DNA from: Nitrospinaceae bacterium UBA7883
GTDB lineage: Bacteria; Nitrospinota_A; UBA7883
Direction of reading: 5' to 3'
NCBI GenBank assembly: GCA_002500605.1
Contig: DLRR01000011.1
Location: 1-64,000 of the forward strand
DNA length: 64,000 nucleotides
Position 1 is the stretch's first letter, and every line of letters starts with the position of its first letter. The notes under the pieces are model-generated. The model was not told where the DNA came from, did not search any database, and saw only the letters and a program-made list of their open reading frames with translations. Both the position numbers and the translations under genes were made by a program. This document shows positions 54,599 through 63,436 of this stretch, one piece after another.

Positions 54599-55474
54599 TT
54601 ATTCTCCCAGCTGGAAACGTACAAACCTGCTGACGTGTACCTCGTCGCCGAGAGTCTTGGAAACAGACTGCATATGAACACGTACACTGTTATCAGTATC
54701 TTTTACAAAAGCCTGCTCCATCAAGCACACTTCCGTAAAGTACTTTTTAATACGACCTTCAACAATTTTAGAAATTATTTTGTCTGGCTTGCCAGATTCT
54801 TTGGCCTGGGCTACGTAAATTTCTCGCTCTTTCTCAAGTTGGTCTTGAGCCATTCCCTCTGGCTCTACAGATAATGGACATGAAGCGGCGATTTGCATTG
54901 CTAGGTCTTTGCATAGCTCCTTGAACTTATCTTTTACTAACGTACTTTCTGCATTACATAAAACTTCTACCAAGACAGCAATTGAGCCAACACCATGTAT
55001 ATACCTACCAAAAGCGCCATTTCTAGGTTTCTCCATCCTTGCTCTACGTCCAAGGGTTATATTTTCACCTAGTTCATGAATATTTTCAGTGATTAAAGAC
55101 TCAACAGTTTTTGAAGTGTCGGAATAGTAAAGTTGTCGTTTAAACGTATCATCGTCTTCTGCTGGATCAGAATTAGCTATGTGTAAAGCAAGGCCAGATA
55201 CCAGCTCCCGAAATTTGTCATTTCTAGCCACAAAATCAGTTTCACATTTAACTTCTATTAGGGAGGCAACATGGTCAGTGTATGAGGCACCAATTGCGCC
55301 TTCTTTCGTACTTCTTTCTGCCTTTTTTGCCGCCTTGCTCGATCCCTTTTTGCGAAGACAGGCTAGAGCAGCATTAATATCACCGTCACTTTCTTTAAGT
55401 GCCTCTTTGCACTCCATTATACCCGCACCACTTCTTTGGCGCAGGTCCTTGATCATTTCAGCACTAATACTCAT
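54599..55474 (-). CDS. tsf: Elongation factor Ts
   Basis: 291 residues: N-terminal UBA-like domain (MIKDLRQRSGAGIMECKEALKESDGD), the TDFVARNDKF contact with EF-Tu, and the two-subdomain core (LCKDLAMQIAASCPL, LMEQAFVKDTDNSV). AGGAGG lies rather far (about 13 nt) from the ATG. In the rpsB-tsf operon. Confidence 0.96.
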   Translation of the reverse strand: MSISAEMIKDLRQRSGAGIMECKEALKESDGDINAALACLRKKGSSKAAKKAERSTKEGAIGASYTDHVASLIEVKCETDFVARNDKFRELVSGLALHIANSDPAEDDDTFKRQLYYSDTSKTVESLITENIHELGENITLGRRARMEKPRNGAFGRYIHGVGSIAVLVEVLCNAESTLVKDKFKELCKDLAMQIAASCPLSVEPEGMAQDQLEKEREIYVAQAKESGKPDKIISKIVEGRIKKYFTEVCLMEQAFVKDTDNSVRVHMQSVSKTLGDEVHVSRFVRFQLGE

Positions 55475-55618
55475 TTGTTAGTTCCAAGCCTCCTATGGAA
55501 TCTATTCCAACCTCAACAAACCCTCTGCATTTAGGGCAACATGAGAATTGAAATCTTATTATTAACTAGGTTGTGTCATCCTAGCCAGCACTACCTTATT
55601 TTACTTTCTGTCAGAAAA

Positions 55619-56494
55619 TTATTTTTCGTGCCCTGGTGAAATTTCCTCAACAGGTTTCGCTTTTTCCTCAACGCCAGAATTTGGTCGAGCTCCCTTGTCG
55701 GTTGGTTTCTCGTTTTTTTCAGCTTCCTCTTTCTTTTTAACAGCATCCTTCTCTCGTTTTGCCTCTGTAACCCGTATCTTCTCTTCTGCGAGAGTTTTTT
55801 TCCTCATTTCACTTTCCAAACAGCCATCTTTAATGGCATCTGCAATAGCAAAGGTAATCAACTTTATGGCCTTGGCGGCATCATCGTTACCAGGGATAAC
55901 AAACTCAATTCCATCTGGGTCACAGTTAGTATCCACGATGGCAGCCACTGGAATCCCAAGTTTAAATGCCTCCGCGAGTGCTATGCGTTCCTTTTTCGTA
56001 TCAACAACAAATATAGCCTGAGGTAAGTCTTTCATGTCTTTAATACCGCCCAAGTATCGCTCCAGCTTATCCATTTCTTTTTGTAAGCGGATAGCTTCTT
56101 TTTTCGCCAACACTTTGAACGATCCATCTTTTTGCATACCATCAAGCTCACGAAGCCTGCCTACACTGGTTTTAATTGTCTCGAAGTTTGTAAGCATTCC
56201 TCCCAACCAACGTTCATTAACATATGGCATGTTGCAACGCTTTGCTTCTTCTTCTATGATTGTGCTGCCCTGTGATTTAGTGCCTATAAAGAGAACAGTG
56301 CCCCCTTTGGCAGCAATATCTCTAAAGAATTTTTGGGCTCGTTTGAAAAGGTCGATCGTTTTTTCAAGATCAACAATATAAATACCGTTTCTGGCTCCAA
56401 AAATGTATTTTTGCATTTTCGGGTTCCAGCGACGAGTTTGGTGGCCGAAGTGGAGTCCGGCCTCCATCATTTCTTTGAGTGTGATTTCTTTCAC
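55619..56494 (-). CDS. rpsB: 30S ribosomal protein S2 with charged C-terminal extension
   Basis: 291 residues from a GTG with AGGAG 7 nt upstream. The core has [56 protein letters not shown] and [25 protein letters not shown]. After about residue 230 a charged tail rich in Lys/Glu ([19 protein letters not shown]) extends the protein. The GTG overlaps the stop codon of a short upstream ORF (GTGA). Confidence 0.96.
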   Translation of the reverse strand: MKEITLKEMMEAGLHFGHQTRRWNPKMQKYIFGARNGIYIVDLEKTIDLFKRAQKFFRDIAAKGGTVLFIGTKSQGSTIIEEEAKRCNMPYVNERWLGGMLTNFETIKTSVGRLRELDGMQKDGSFKVLAKKEAIRLQKEMDKLERYLGGIKDMKDLPQAIFVVDTKKERIALAEAFKLGIPVAAIVDTNCDPDGIEFVIPGNDDAAKAIKLITFAIADAIKDGCLESEMRKKTLAEEKIRVTEAKREKDAVKKKEEAEKNEKPTDKGARPNSGVEEKAKPVEEISPGHEK

Positions 56495-56592
56495 AATTCA
56501 TCTCCTGTTAAAGTTGGTCCTCTGCCTTCATCATCTTCCGCTAGCTCACGATCCACAACGGGTCGCACTTTCTTAGCGAAATCAGAAGACAT
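56491..56592 (-). CDS. Short ORF translationally coupled to rpsB (33 codons)
   Basis: ATG at 56592 has GGAG 5 nt upstream; the frame runs 33 codons to TGA at 56491, whose TG lies within the rpsB GTG start (GTGA overlap). The predicted peptide starts [17 protein letters not shown] and is acidic toward its end (EDDEGRG ... GDEL). Strong SD, tight overlap and position in the rpsB leader suggest a leader or coupling peptide; it resembles no protein I know. Confidence 0.45.
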   Translation of the reverse strand: MSSDFAKKVRPVVDRELAEDDEGRGPTLTGDEL

Positions 56593-56604
56593 GTGTTCTC
56601 CACC

Positions 56605-56634
56605 GTTCCAAATTTGATTTATTAAATTTGGAAC
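56605..56634 (-). promoter_or_regulatory. 11-bp perfect hairpin in the rpsB leader
   Basis: GTTCCAAATTT (56605-56615) and AAATTTGGAAC (56624-56634) enclose an 8-nt loop, immediately 5' of the SD of the short ORF. There is no U-run on the minus strand, so a leader structure (S2 feedback or attenuation) is more likely than a terminator. Confidence 0.5.
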
Positions 56635-56659
56635 AACGGGTTAATCCTCGGCGATTTAA

Positions 56660-57015
56660 TCATATTTTTATTATAAAACGCAACAATAAGTGGGTTTTTA
56701 TAAGATTGTATTTGGATTTCACCCCCACCCCCAGAATCACTCTGACAACATTTTTAATAAGATTTCCTATCTGATTAAGCAGATACAAGGCTTGTTCTGC
56801 TGTTAACATATGTCCTGTTTGAATGAGTTGTTTGACCTCACTTTCAACAAGCTTACGGCGTTGATCAATCAAAGAAGTCAGTTCAGGCCAACTCTTCTCA
56901 TTATCTTTTTCTAGTAGCTGGTTGAAGGATGCGAAAGACCGTCATTGAAACAGGGAACCCCTGGCAGACCTTGCTTTTCGTATTTGCTGCAAAGCGCCTC
57001 TATTATTTCTGGCAT
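56660..57015 (-). pseudogene. Frameshifted small gene of unknown family
   Basis: Two overlapping frames join into one plausible protein. Frame A from the ATG at 57015 reads MPEIIEALCSKYEKQGLPGV and ends 34 codons later. Frame B begins after a stop and reads FNQLLEKDNEKSWPELTSL and on through QALYLLNQIGNLIKNVV to a stop at 56660. Adding one T in the TTT run opposite 56934-56936 would fuse them into about 119 residues. Neither frame has an SD. It is most likely a decayed gene, or a real gene with a sequencing error; no family assigned. Confidence 0.45.
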
Positions 57016-57079
57016 AAATTGCGCCGCAGTTGATGGTTTGAAGGGAGAAACTCAATTTACAGTTTTTTCCCAAGGGTAT

Positions 57080-57808
57080 TTAATTATTCAGCCAAAGAAA
57101 AGTCTCAATGTTGCCTTTTGCACCAGTAATCGGAGATTGCTTCACACCAGAGGTAACTAAGCCAAGGGATCTAAAATAAAACATGAGGTCTTGTACAACA
57201 GCCAACCGAACATTCTCATCTTTCACTACTCCCTTGCTTACACACTCTTTGTTAGCTTCAAACTGTGGCTTTACCAATACCACCAAGTCAGCATTTGGCA
57301 ATAGAGCTGGTAACAGTGGAGGAATAACCAACTTCAAAGAAATGAATGATACATCAGCCACTAATAAGCTTATCGGATCGGTTATTTTAGTCGGGTCCAA
57401 TGTTCTTGCATTTGTTTTTTCCATACAAACAACTCTACAGTCTGTACGAAGTTTGTAATGGAGTTGATTATATCCAACATCAACTGCCCAGATCTTTGCA
57501 GCCCCTCTCTGAAGAAGACAATCAGTAAAACCTCCCGTGGAAGCACCAATGTCTAGACACACTTTACCCATTGAAAGTACTTTAAACGAATCCAGGGCAT
57601 GAGATAATTTTACTCCACCACGCGAAACAAAACCGTGCCCTTCTTTTACCGTGATTTCTGAATTAGCGGTTATGACCTGACCGGCCTTTTTGGCCTCTTG
57701 CTTATCAACCGTAACCTTTCCTGCCATTATTAAAGCCTGTGCTTTATTACGGCTCTCGGCTAAATTCAGTTCAACTAGATACTGATCCAGCCGTTTTTTC
57801 TTTAGCAT
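57080..57808 (-). CDS. tlyA: TlyA-family rRNA 2'-O-methyltransferase
   Basis: 242 residues: an S4 RNA-binding domain (LDQYLVELNLAESRNKAQALIMAGKVTVD) followed by an FtsJ/RrmJ-type methyltransferase with SAM site CLDIGASTGGFTDCLLQRGA and the catalytic region VADVSFISLKLVIPPLL. It methylates ribosomal RNA riboses (TlyA also confers capreomycin sensitivity). Its start overlaps the end of dxs by 38 bp in another frame. Confidence 0.93.
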   Translation of the reverse strand: MLKKKRLDQYLVELNLAESRNKAQALIMAGKVTVDKQEAKKAGQVITANSEITVKEGHGFVSRGGVKLSHALDSFKVLSMGKVCLDIGASTGGFTDCLLQRGAAKIWAVDVGYNQLHYKLRTDCRVVCMEKTNARTLDPTKITDPISLLVADVSFISLKLVIPPLLPALLPNADLVVLVKPQFEANKECVSKGVVKDENVRLAVVQDLMFYFRSLGLVTSGVKQSPITGAKGNIETFLWLNN

Positions 57809-59738
57809 TATCTAGAATTGCCGGTTTAGTTTGTTTTTTTTTCGTTGCAGAGACTATAAAGTCTTTAGCTAACTTGGCAATTCCAGCGGAGTCAAGGCCA
57901 AGTTTTGCCCTGACTTTGTTTGGATCTCCATGTTCAACAAAGTGGTCAGGAATCCCATGACGGCGAACCGGAATTAAAGGAGAGGGCAAGACCTCAACAC
58001 ACTCAAGAACAGCACTTCCAAACCCACCTGGTAAAGTATTCTCTTCAATTGTCATTAGCATGTCACATTTCTGGCTCATTTCAGTGATTAACTTCTGGTC
58101 TATGGGCTTGGCAAACCGAGCATTTACAACAGCCACAGAATATCCTTGTCCATCTAGGATGTCCGCAGCCTTCACAGCATTTTCCACCATCCCACCTATG
58201 GCGATTAAGCATATATCTGTTCCATCGCGTAAGAGTTCTGCCTTTCCGATTGGAATAGCTTTGAGTTCTTCGTCCATTGTTACTCCTAGCACAGTTCCAC
58301 GTGGAAATCTAACCGCTGTGGGCCCATTGTACTCCAGTGCTGTATAGAACATATGCTGAAGCTCGTTTTCATCTTTTGGCGCCATCACAACCATATTAGG
58401 AGCACACCTCAAGTATGCATAGTCAAATACTCCTTGATGGGTTGCTCCATCCGCTCCAACTATTCCAGCCCGATCTACTGCGAAAGTTACGTTTTGACTT
58501 GTTAAACATACATCATGGATAATCTGATCGAACACTCGCTGCAAAAAAGTTGAATAGATAGCAACTACAGGTTTCAGTCCTTCTGAAGCCATGCCAGCAG
58601 CAAGAGTGGTAGCGTGTTGTTCTGCTATTCCCACATCAAAAAACCGATCTGGATATTTTTTGGCAAAAAGCGATAAACCTGTGCCATCAGGCATTCCGGC
58701 TGTTATACCAACAACATTGTTATCTCGACTGGCCAACTTAATCAAGACATCTGAGAATATGTCTGTATAACATTTCTTTTCTTTTCTTTTGAGTGGCAAA
58801 CCAGTTTCACGGTGAAATGGTGCCACACCATGGAAGTGAAGGGATTTTTCTTCTGCCGGTTTGTACCCCTTTCCTTTTGTAGTAACAATATGAATGATTT
58901 TAGGACCTCGAAGTTTTGCTACAGCTCTTAATGTCTCCGTTAAAAAGGAGATATTGTGTCCATCTATAGGACCAATATACTTATATCCCAAATCCTCAAA
59001 GAGCTTACCAGGAATTATCAAACCTTTTACAGCCGAACGGATCCTGTGTGAAAGATGTACTGCTTGGTTTCCAGCAATTGCATTCATAACCTGATCCCAC
59101 TCTTCTTCCATCCTAACAAACCATTTTCCGGTTATTATTCGGTTGAGGTGCTTGGAAAGGGCTCCAACATTTGGCGAAATGGACATTTTGTTGTCGTTAA
59201 TGATCACTGTCAAGTTGGTGTGCATAGACCCAGCGTGGTTAAGGCCTTCAAAAGCAAGCCCAGCGGTTAGTGAGCCGTCACCTATAACAGCAACAACCTG
59301 GTTGTTTTCCTTTTTTATATCACGTGCCTGGGCAAAACCAAGCGCAACAGAGATTGACGTTCCTGCATGACCAGTATTAAAGCAATCGTATTCACTCTCT
59401 TCAATGCTAGGGAATCCAGATATACCACCTTCTTGACGAAGTGTACTGAAACGATCATTTCTACCAGTGATAATTTTATGTGCATAGCACTGGTGCCCGA
59501 CATCCCATACCAACTTGTCTCTAGGTATATCGTAAGCATAATGTAAAGCTATAGTAAGCTCAACCACCCCAAGGCTAGAGGCTAGGTGGCCGCCTGATTG
59601 AGAAACTACAGATACTATCCTCTCCCTTATTTCATCGGCAAGAAGCTCTAATTCCGACATGGATAGTCCCTTGATATCCTCGGGACAACTCACTCTGGAC
59701 AAAAGTTTGTACCGAGCCCCATCAGTTTTTTGGTTCAT
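57771..59738 (-). CDS. dxs: 1-deoxy-D-xylulose-5-phosphate synthase
   Basis: 655 residues with the thiamine-diphosphate motif VIGDGSLTAGLAFEGLNHAG, the transketolase-like middle (GIAEQHATTLAAGMA, VDRAGIVGADGATHQGVFD) and a C-terminal transketolase domain. It condenses pyruvate and glyceraldehyde-3-phosphate to start the MEP pathway. Its 3' end overlaps tlyA, the gene that follows dxs in many bacteria. Confidence 0.97.
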   Translation of the reverse strand: MNQKTDGARYKLLSRVSCPEDIKGLSMSELELLADEIRERIVSVVSQSGGHLASSLGVVELTIALHYAYDIPRDKLVWDVGHQCYAHKIITGRNDRFSTLRQEGGISGFPSIEESEYDCFNTGHAGTSISVALGFAQARDIKKENNQVVAVIGDGSLTAGLAFEGLNHAGSMHTNLTVIINDNKMSISPNVGALSKHLNRIITGKWFVRMEEEWDQVMNAIAGNQAVHLSHRIRSAVKGLIIPGKLFEDLGYKYIGPIDGHNISFLTETLRAVAKLRGPKIIHIVTTKGKGYKPAEEKSLHFHGVAPFHRETGLPLKRKEKKCYTDIFSDVLIKLASRDNNVVGITAGMPDGTGLSLFAKKYPDRFFDVGIAEQHATTLAAGMASEGLKPVVAIYSTFLQRVFDQIIHDVCLTSQNVTFAVDRAGIVGADGATHQGVFDYAYLRCAPNMVVMAPKDENELQHMFYTALEYNGPTAVRFPRGTVLGVTMDEELKAIPIGKAELLRDGTDICLIAIGGMVENAVKAADILDGQGYSVAVVNARFAKPIDQKLITEMSQKCDMLMTIEENTLPGGFGSAVLECVEVLPSPLIPVRRHGIPDHFVEHGDPNKVRAKLGLDSAGIAKLAKDFIVSATKKKQTKPAILDNAKEKTAGSVSS

Positions 59739-59907
59739 CTATGCCATTCTGTTTTATTCATACAGTTTTAATACTCTCATATTAAGGCAACAATTTTCAA
59801 TGCAAAGCATCTGCATCTACGTTGTCTTAGCCAAACTAGAGCTTCCATAGCCAATTTAGATAAAAAGCATCGGTTATAAGGATAAGAAAGTAACTGTTTG
59901 CTTAGTA

Positions 59908-60891
59908 TCAGGGTGCACCTGATGAACTCTGATCCATATTATGGTTAGCGAAGTGGGGCGAGTGATCGTAATGATGGGGTTCTGGATGAATTTTTTCAAT
60001 TAAAGAAGTGTCAAAAATTTCATTGGCGATAACATTTCTATTTATATAACCATGTTCCTTTAATATTTCAACGAACCGCATAGTAGAGTTTACATAATCT
60101 TCTGTCAATGCACAGCAATATCGTGGGGAAACTTTATAGCATTCAATGAAAAACCCAGGGTCAACAACTGCCATTACCTCAGAAGATATTTTTGCTGCTT
60201 CATTTGGTTTTTCCTTAATAAGTCCAATTGCATTTTTATGGGCTTTCAGGAAAGCCATAAGCAGGTCTGGTTGTTTTTCAATAAAATTGGTGGATGCAAT
60301 TATACCGTAGCTCGGATTGTGTGGCCAAAGATCAGCGGGAGGAACAATTGATTTTATGAGAACTCCGCTTATATATTCAAGTGAAACTTGTAGCGATGGG
60401 GTTCCAACAGCTGCTTCTATGCTTCCATCTTCCATTGCTTGACCCACAAAATCAGTCCAAGGAAAGTTTATTATATCAACATACTTATCCACCCCTTCTC
60501 TGCTTAAAAAGTACCGAAGTATTACATCATGTATAGAGCCACGTGCTGGGGATCCAATTGTCTTACCCTTAAACTGTTGCAAGGCATTACAAATGCTTCC
60601 TGCTTCCGCGGCGGATTTATACTTTGATCTAGCAATAAACACAGTTCCTTCTTCATGACCTCCCGCCACACACTTCATTGCTCCACCATTGGCAATTCCA
60701 ATAATTGTAGGCGGTAGACCAATGTAGCCAATGTCCAGATCCCCTTCTTTAATACCCTGGATTATTGATGGTCCGGTGCCAAATAGTTTCCAATGTGGGT
60801 CTATTCCAACATCCTCTAATGACTTCGAACCTATCATTACTATGGCGGTATGATAAGCCGTAGAGAGGTGCCCTATTCTAATATCAGTCAT
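59908..60891 (-). CDS. Signal-less NMT1/SsuA-like protein with His-rich tail, next to ComDE
   Basis: 327 residues with the NMT1/THI5/SsuA binding-protein fold: IRIGHLSTAYHTAIVMIG, GDLDIGYIGLPPTIIGIANGG, KGKTIGSPARGSIHDV and IEAAVGTPSLQVSLEY. There is no signal peptide, and no permease or ATPase lies beside it, so it is probably cytoplasmic and not a transport protein. The C-terminus is His-rich (HPEPHHYDHSPHFANH), a likely metal-binding tail. AAGG lies 6 nt before the ATG, 16 nt after comDE. Proteins of this fold can be enzymes (for example yeast THI5), so a role in handling a sulfonate intermediate of the coenzyme M route is possible (inference). Confidence 0.8.
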   Translation of the reverse strand: MTDIRIGHLSTAYHTAIVMIGSKSLEDVGIDPHWKLFGTGPSIIQGIKEGDLDIGYIGLPPTIIGIANGGAMKCVAGGHEEGTVFIARSKYKSAAEAGSICNALQQFKGKTIGSPARGSIHDVILRYFLSREGVDKYVDIINFPWTDFVGQAMEDGSIEAAVGTPSLQVSLEYISGVLIKSIVPPADLWPHNPSYGIIASTNFIEKQPDLLMAFLKAHKNAIGLIKEKPNEAAKISSEVMAVVDPGFFIECYKVSPRYCCALTEDYVNSTMRFVEILKEHGYINRNVIANEIFDTSLIEKIHPEPHHYDHSPHFANHNMDQSSSGAP

Positions 60892-60907
60892 TGTTAGCCT
60901 TAAAAGT

Positions 60908-62029
60908 TTACGACTTTAGATGGTTTTCCACATTGGTTCTTATCTCTTGTGGGGATATGATCAGATTGGGTAGTTGGGCATTGCCAGCTTTACAAATTAC
61001 GTGAATAAACAAAGGACCATTGCTTTTGAAACCAGCAAGCGTTTCGGCAATCTCCTCCGGGTCATTGGATCGCAAAACACTTCTAATACCAAAGCCCCGT
61101 GCCACTTTTGCAAGATCTACACACACTGAAGTAGCTGTATGTTGATTGCCAGTAGACCCGTATGCCCCATTGTCTATACATAAAATAATTAGGTTTTTTG
61201 GTCCTGTCTTTGCAACTGTAGCAAGAGTAGATGGATTCATTAGTACTGAACCATCACCATCTATCGATATCACAGTTTTGTCAGAAACTAGAGACATTCC
61301 AAGTGCAATTGGTGTAACCATTCCCATTGAACCAAGCATATAGAAGTTAGACTTTTGATGGCATACCTTGTACAGTTCTTTGCATGGAATTCCAAGATTA
61401 CATACAACGGCTTTTCCAGTTAGTTCACTTGCCAACTTTTGGAGCATTTCATAACGAGTAAACTCAGGCTTTAGATAAGGCGCATCAAATACCTTTGGCA
61501 TTGAATATGTTGGTTTAGGTACTGTATCAACAGTAAAGTCACTTTGAGTCCATAAAAATGGCTCAAATAGATAGCCGCGTAACTCATTGTTCGCATAGAC
61601 GCTGTCAAGAGTTTGATCTATTATAGATACATCATTTATCGTGTGTATTTCATGATACGGTATATCCAAGGCCTCCATAATTTTCAGGGAATAAGTTCCC
61701 ATCCACTTCTGAGCTTCGATGGTCTCACTGACGGCTCCTCGCCAACTCATTAGAATAGGCAGGGCAAATCCGTAGTGACGGTTTAGTGAGGCTAAGGCGT
61801 TTATCATATTACCTAGACCAGAGTTTTGGATAACCATAGCCGGTCTGGCACCTCCCATTATGGCCCCCGCACAAATTCCACACCCCTCTTCTTCACGGCC
61901 AAGTTCCACACTATAAAATCTAGACAAAAGGGCATCATAGAGATTTTTGTTTCGGTCACAAGGCAAAACCCCCAGGAAGTCAACCTTATGTTTTCTTAGA
62001 ATATCAATTGTTTTTTCTTCAGGTGTCAT
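60908..62029 (-). CDS. comDE: Sulfopyruvate decarboxylase, alpha and beta fused (ComDE)
   Basis: 373 residues. The N-terminal half matches ComD: VDFLGVLPCDRNKNL, REEEGCGICAGAIMGGARPAMVIQNSGLGNMINALASL. The C-terminal half matches ComE: VVCNLGIPCKELY, NFYMLGSMGMVTPIALGM, and the ThDP/Mg site IDGDGSVLMNPSTLATVA ... LCIDNGAYGSTGNQ. It decarboxylates 3-sulfopyruvate to sulfoacetaldehyde, a step of coenzyme M synthesis in methanogens; related enzymes also act in bacterial sulfolactate breakdown. Fusion of both halves also occurs in Methanosarcina-type lineages. Its ATG overlaps the cysteate synthase stop (ATGA). Confidence 0.92.
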   Translation of the reverse strand: MTPEEKTIDILRKHKVDFLGVLPCDRNKNLYDALLSRFYSVELGREEEGCGICAGAIMGGARPAMVIQNSGLGNMINALASLNRHYGFALPILMSWRGAVSETIEAQKWMGTYSLKIMEALDIPYHEIHTINDVSIIDQTLDSVYANNELRGYLFEPFLWTQSDFTVDTVPKPTYSMPKVFDAPYLKPEFTRYEMLQKLASELTGKAVVCNLGIPCKELYKVCHQKSNFYMLGSMGMVTPIALGMSLVSDKTVISIDGDGSVLMNPSTLATVAKTGPKNLIILCIDNGAYGSTGNQHTATSVCVDLAKVARGFGIRSVLRSNDPEEIAETLAGFKSNGPLFIHVICKAGNAQLPNLIISPQEIRTNVENHLKS

Positions 62030-63288
62030 AGATTTAATTCTGCAAGCTGTTCGTCACTCACATCTTTATAAATTGTGTGGTTTGCTTTAATAGGCACGAC
62101 AGAAAGGTCTAAATGCCTCTGTATTATTCCTGCACCAGTAAGGTTTAGCATTATCAAATCGTCCTTAGCCACTTTGCCCTCTCTTATAGCCTGCATCAGG
62201 GATGAAAGCGCTACACCAGAAGCAGGCAAAATATCCGGACCCTCAAGCTTTTTAAAAAGCGCCAATGCATCATAAATCTCTTTATTTTTAACACTATACA
62301 TATATCCGTTTGTTGCCTTCAGAGCATCGTACACCCCTCCACCAATAGAATAGGCAGGGTACTTAGTAGAGAGCACCCTAGAAGCCACAATATTGATAAC
62401 GTCCTCATCCTCAGGTATGTCACGTTTTTCTATAAGATGATCTCGTCCTTCACTCCAGGCTGAAACCATTGGGGTCATAGGGTGGTTCTGGGAAAGGTGC
62501 ATTTTGGTATATTTGTTACCAAAAAAACCATCCTTTATGAAAAGTTCGTTAGCATGCCATGACGCTATCGCCCCAGTGCCACTTCCTACGGCCTGGAAAT
62601 AGTGGTCTGGTATTTGCCCAATCTTTGTCACTGCATCCAGGTAAGGCACAGAAAGCCCTGCCCTCCTTGCAAAGTTGTGGCAGCCACCTTCAAATACATA
62701 ACCCTTAACTTTACTAATGCGTTTTGCAATATCAATTGCATCGGAATAGTCTCCATCTTCGAGCATAATGATTTTTGAATGTTTTATCAACATGCTGGGT
62801 ATGTTGACACCACACATACAGTTGGCAGGAATTACGCATACAATTGGAAAATTTAATAGTTCCGCTATAAAAGTAAAGGCCACACCGGTATTACCTGCAG
62901 AGGCTAGAACCAGTTTATCCACCCCATGTTCTTTAGCATACTCTATAGTAACAACAGCATGTAATTCTTTAAACGTACATGTTTTATAGTAAGCCTTAAA
63001 TTCTGGGAAGTAGCCATTTAAGCTGAGCCAAAGGTTTTTTAGCCCCAACTCTTTTGCTAGCATTTTGCTTTTATAAGTAACAGGGCCAAATGCATATTTA
63101 TTTGGCCGTGACACAGGAAGCCAGTCGATGAATTTCCAAAGCCCGGGGAACTCAGAGCGTATTTTAAGTGTTGGTTTGATAAATTGCGTTTTAACAAGTG
63201 AGTTGTGACAATCAGCAGTAAAATTAAATGGGGAAGCTAAGTTAACTTTACCACCTGTTGCACAACATATAAGAGAGTAATTACCCAT
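62026..63288 (-). CDS. Cysteate synthase (threonine-synthase homologue)
   Basis: 420 residues of the PLP-dependent threonine synthase superfamily. The N-terminus holds a degenerate zinc-like region (YSLICCATGG) and EFPGLWKFIDWLPVSRPN; the PLP lysine is K107 in CTFKELHAV, where threonine synthase has SFKDR; the phosphate loop is VLASAGNTGVAFT. These features, and its overlap with comDE, identify it as cysteate synthase, which makes L-cysteate from O-phosphoserine and sulfite in the Methanosarcina coenzyme M route. GGAG precedes the ATG by 6 nt. Threonine synthase is the alternative but fits poorly. Confidence 0.85.
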   Translation of the reverse strand: MGNYSLICCATGGKVNLASPFNFTADCHNSLVKTQFIKPTLKIRSEFPGLWKFIDWLPVSRPNKYAFGPVTYKSKMLAKELGLKNLWLSLNGYFPEFKAYYKTCTFKELHAVVTIEYAKEHGVDKLVLASAGNTGVAFTFIAELLNFPIVCVIPANCMCGVNIPSMLIKHSKIIMLEDGDYSDAIDIAKRISKVKGYVFEGGCHNFARRAGLSVPYLDAVTKIGQIPDHYFQAVGSGTGAIASWHANELFIKDGFFGNKYTKMHLSQNHPMTPMVSAWSEGRDHLIEKRDIPEDEDVINIVASRVLSTKYPAYSIGGGVYDALKATNGYMYSVKNKEIYDALALFKKLEGPDILPASGVALSSLMQAIREGKVAKDDLIMLNLTGAGIIQRHLDLSVVPIKANHTIYKDVSDEQLAELNL

Positions 63289-63436
63289 TCACTTCTCCAT
63301 TCCCAGAAATCCAGATTGCCCAACAGGATAGGTTTTACGGGAGTAAAAGTCAAAGCTGGCCGGTCGTATAAACAAAAACGCATATTTCTTCAGTATATAC
63401 AGCACGAAACCTTCACTCACCCTAAAACATAAGTCA

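Noticed and set aside
62026..63288. Threonine synthase
   Set aside because: The PLP lysine context TFKELHA and the FIDWLPV region differ from threonine synthase (SFKDR), and the gene overlaps comDE.
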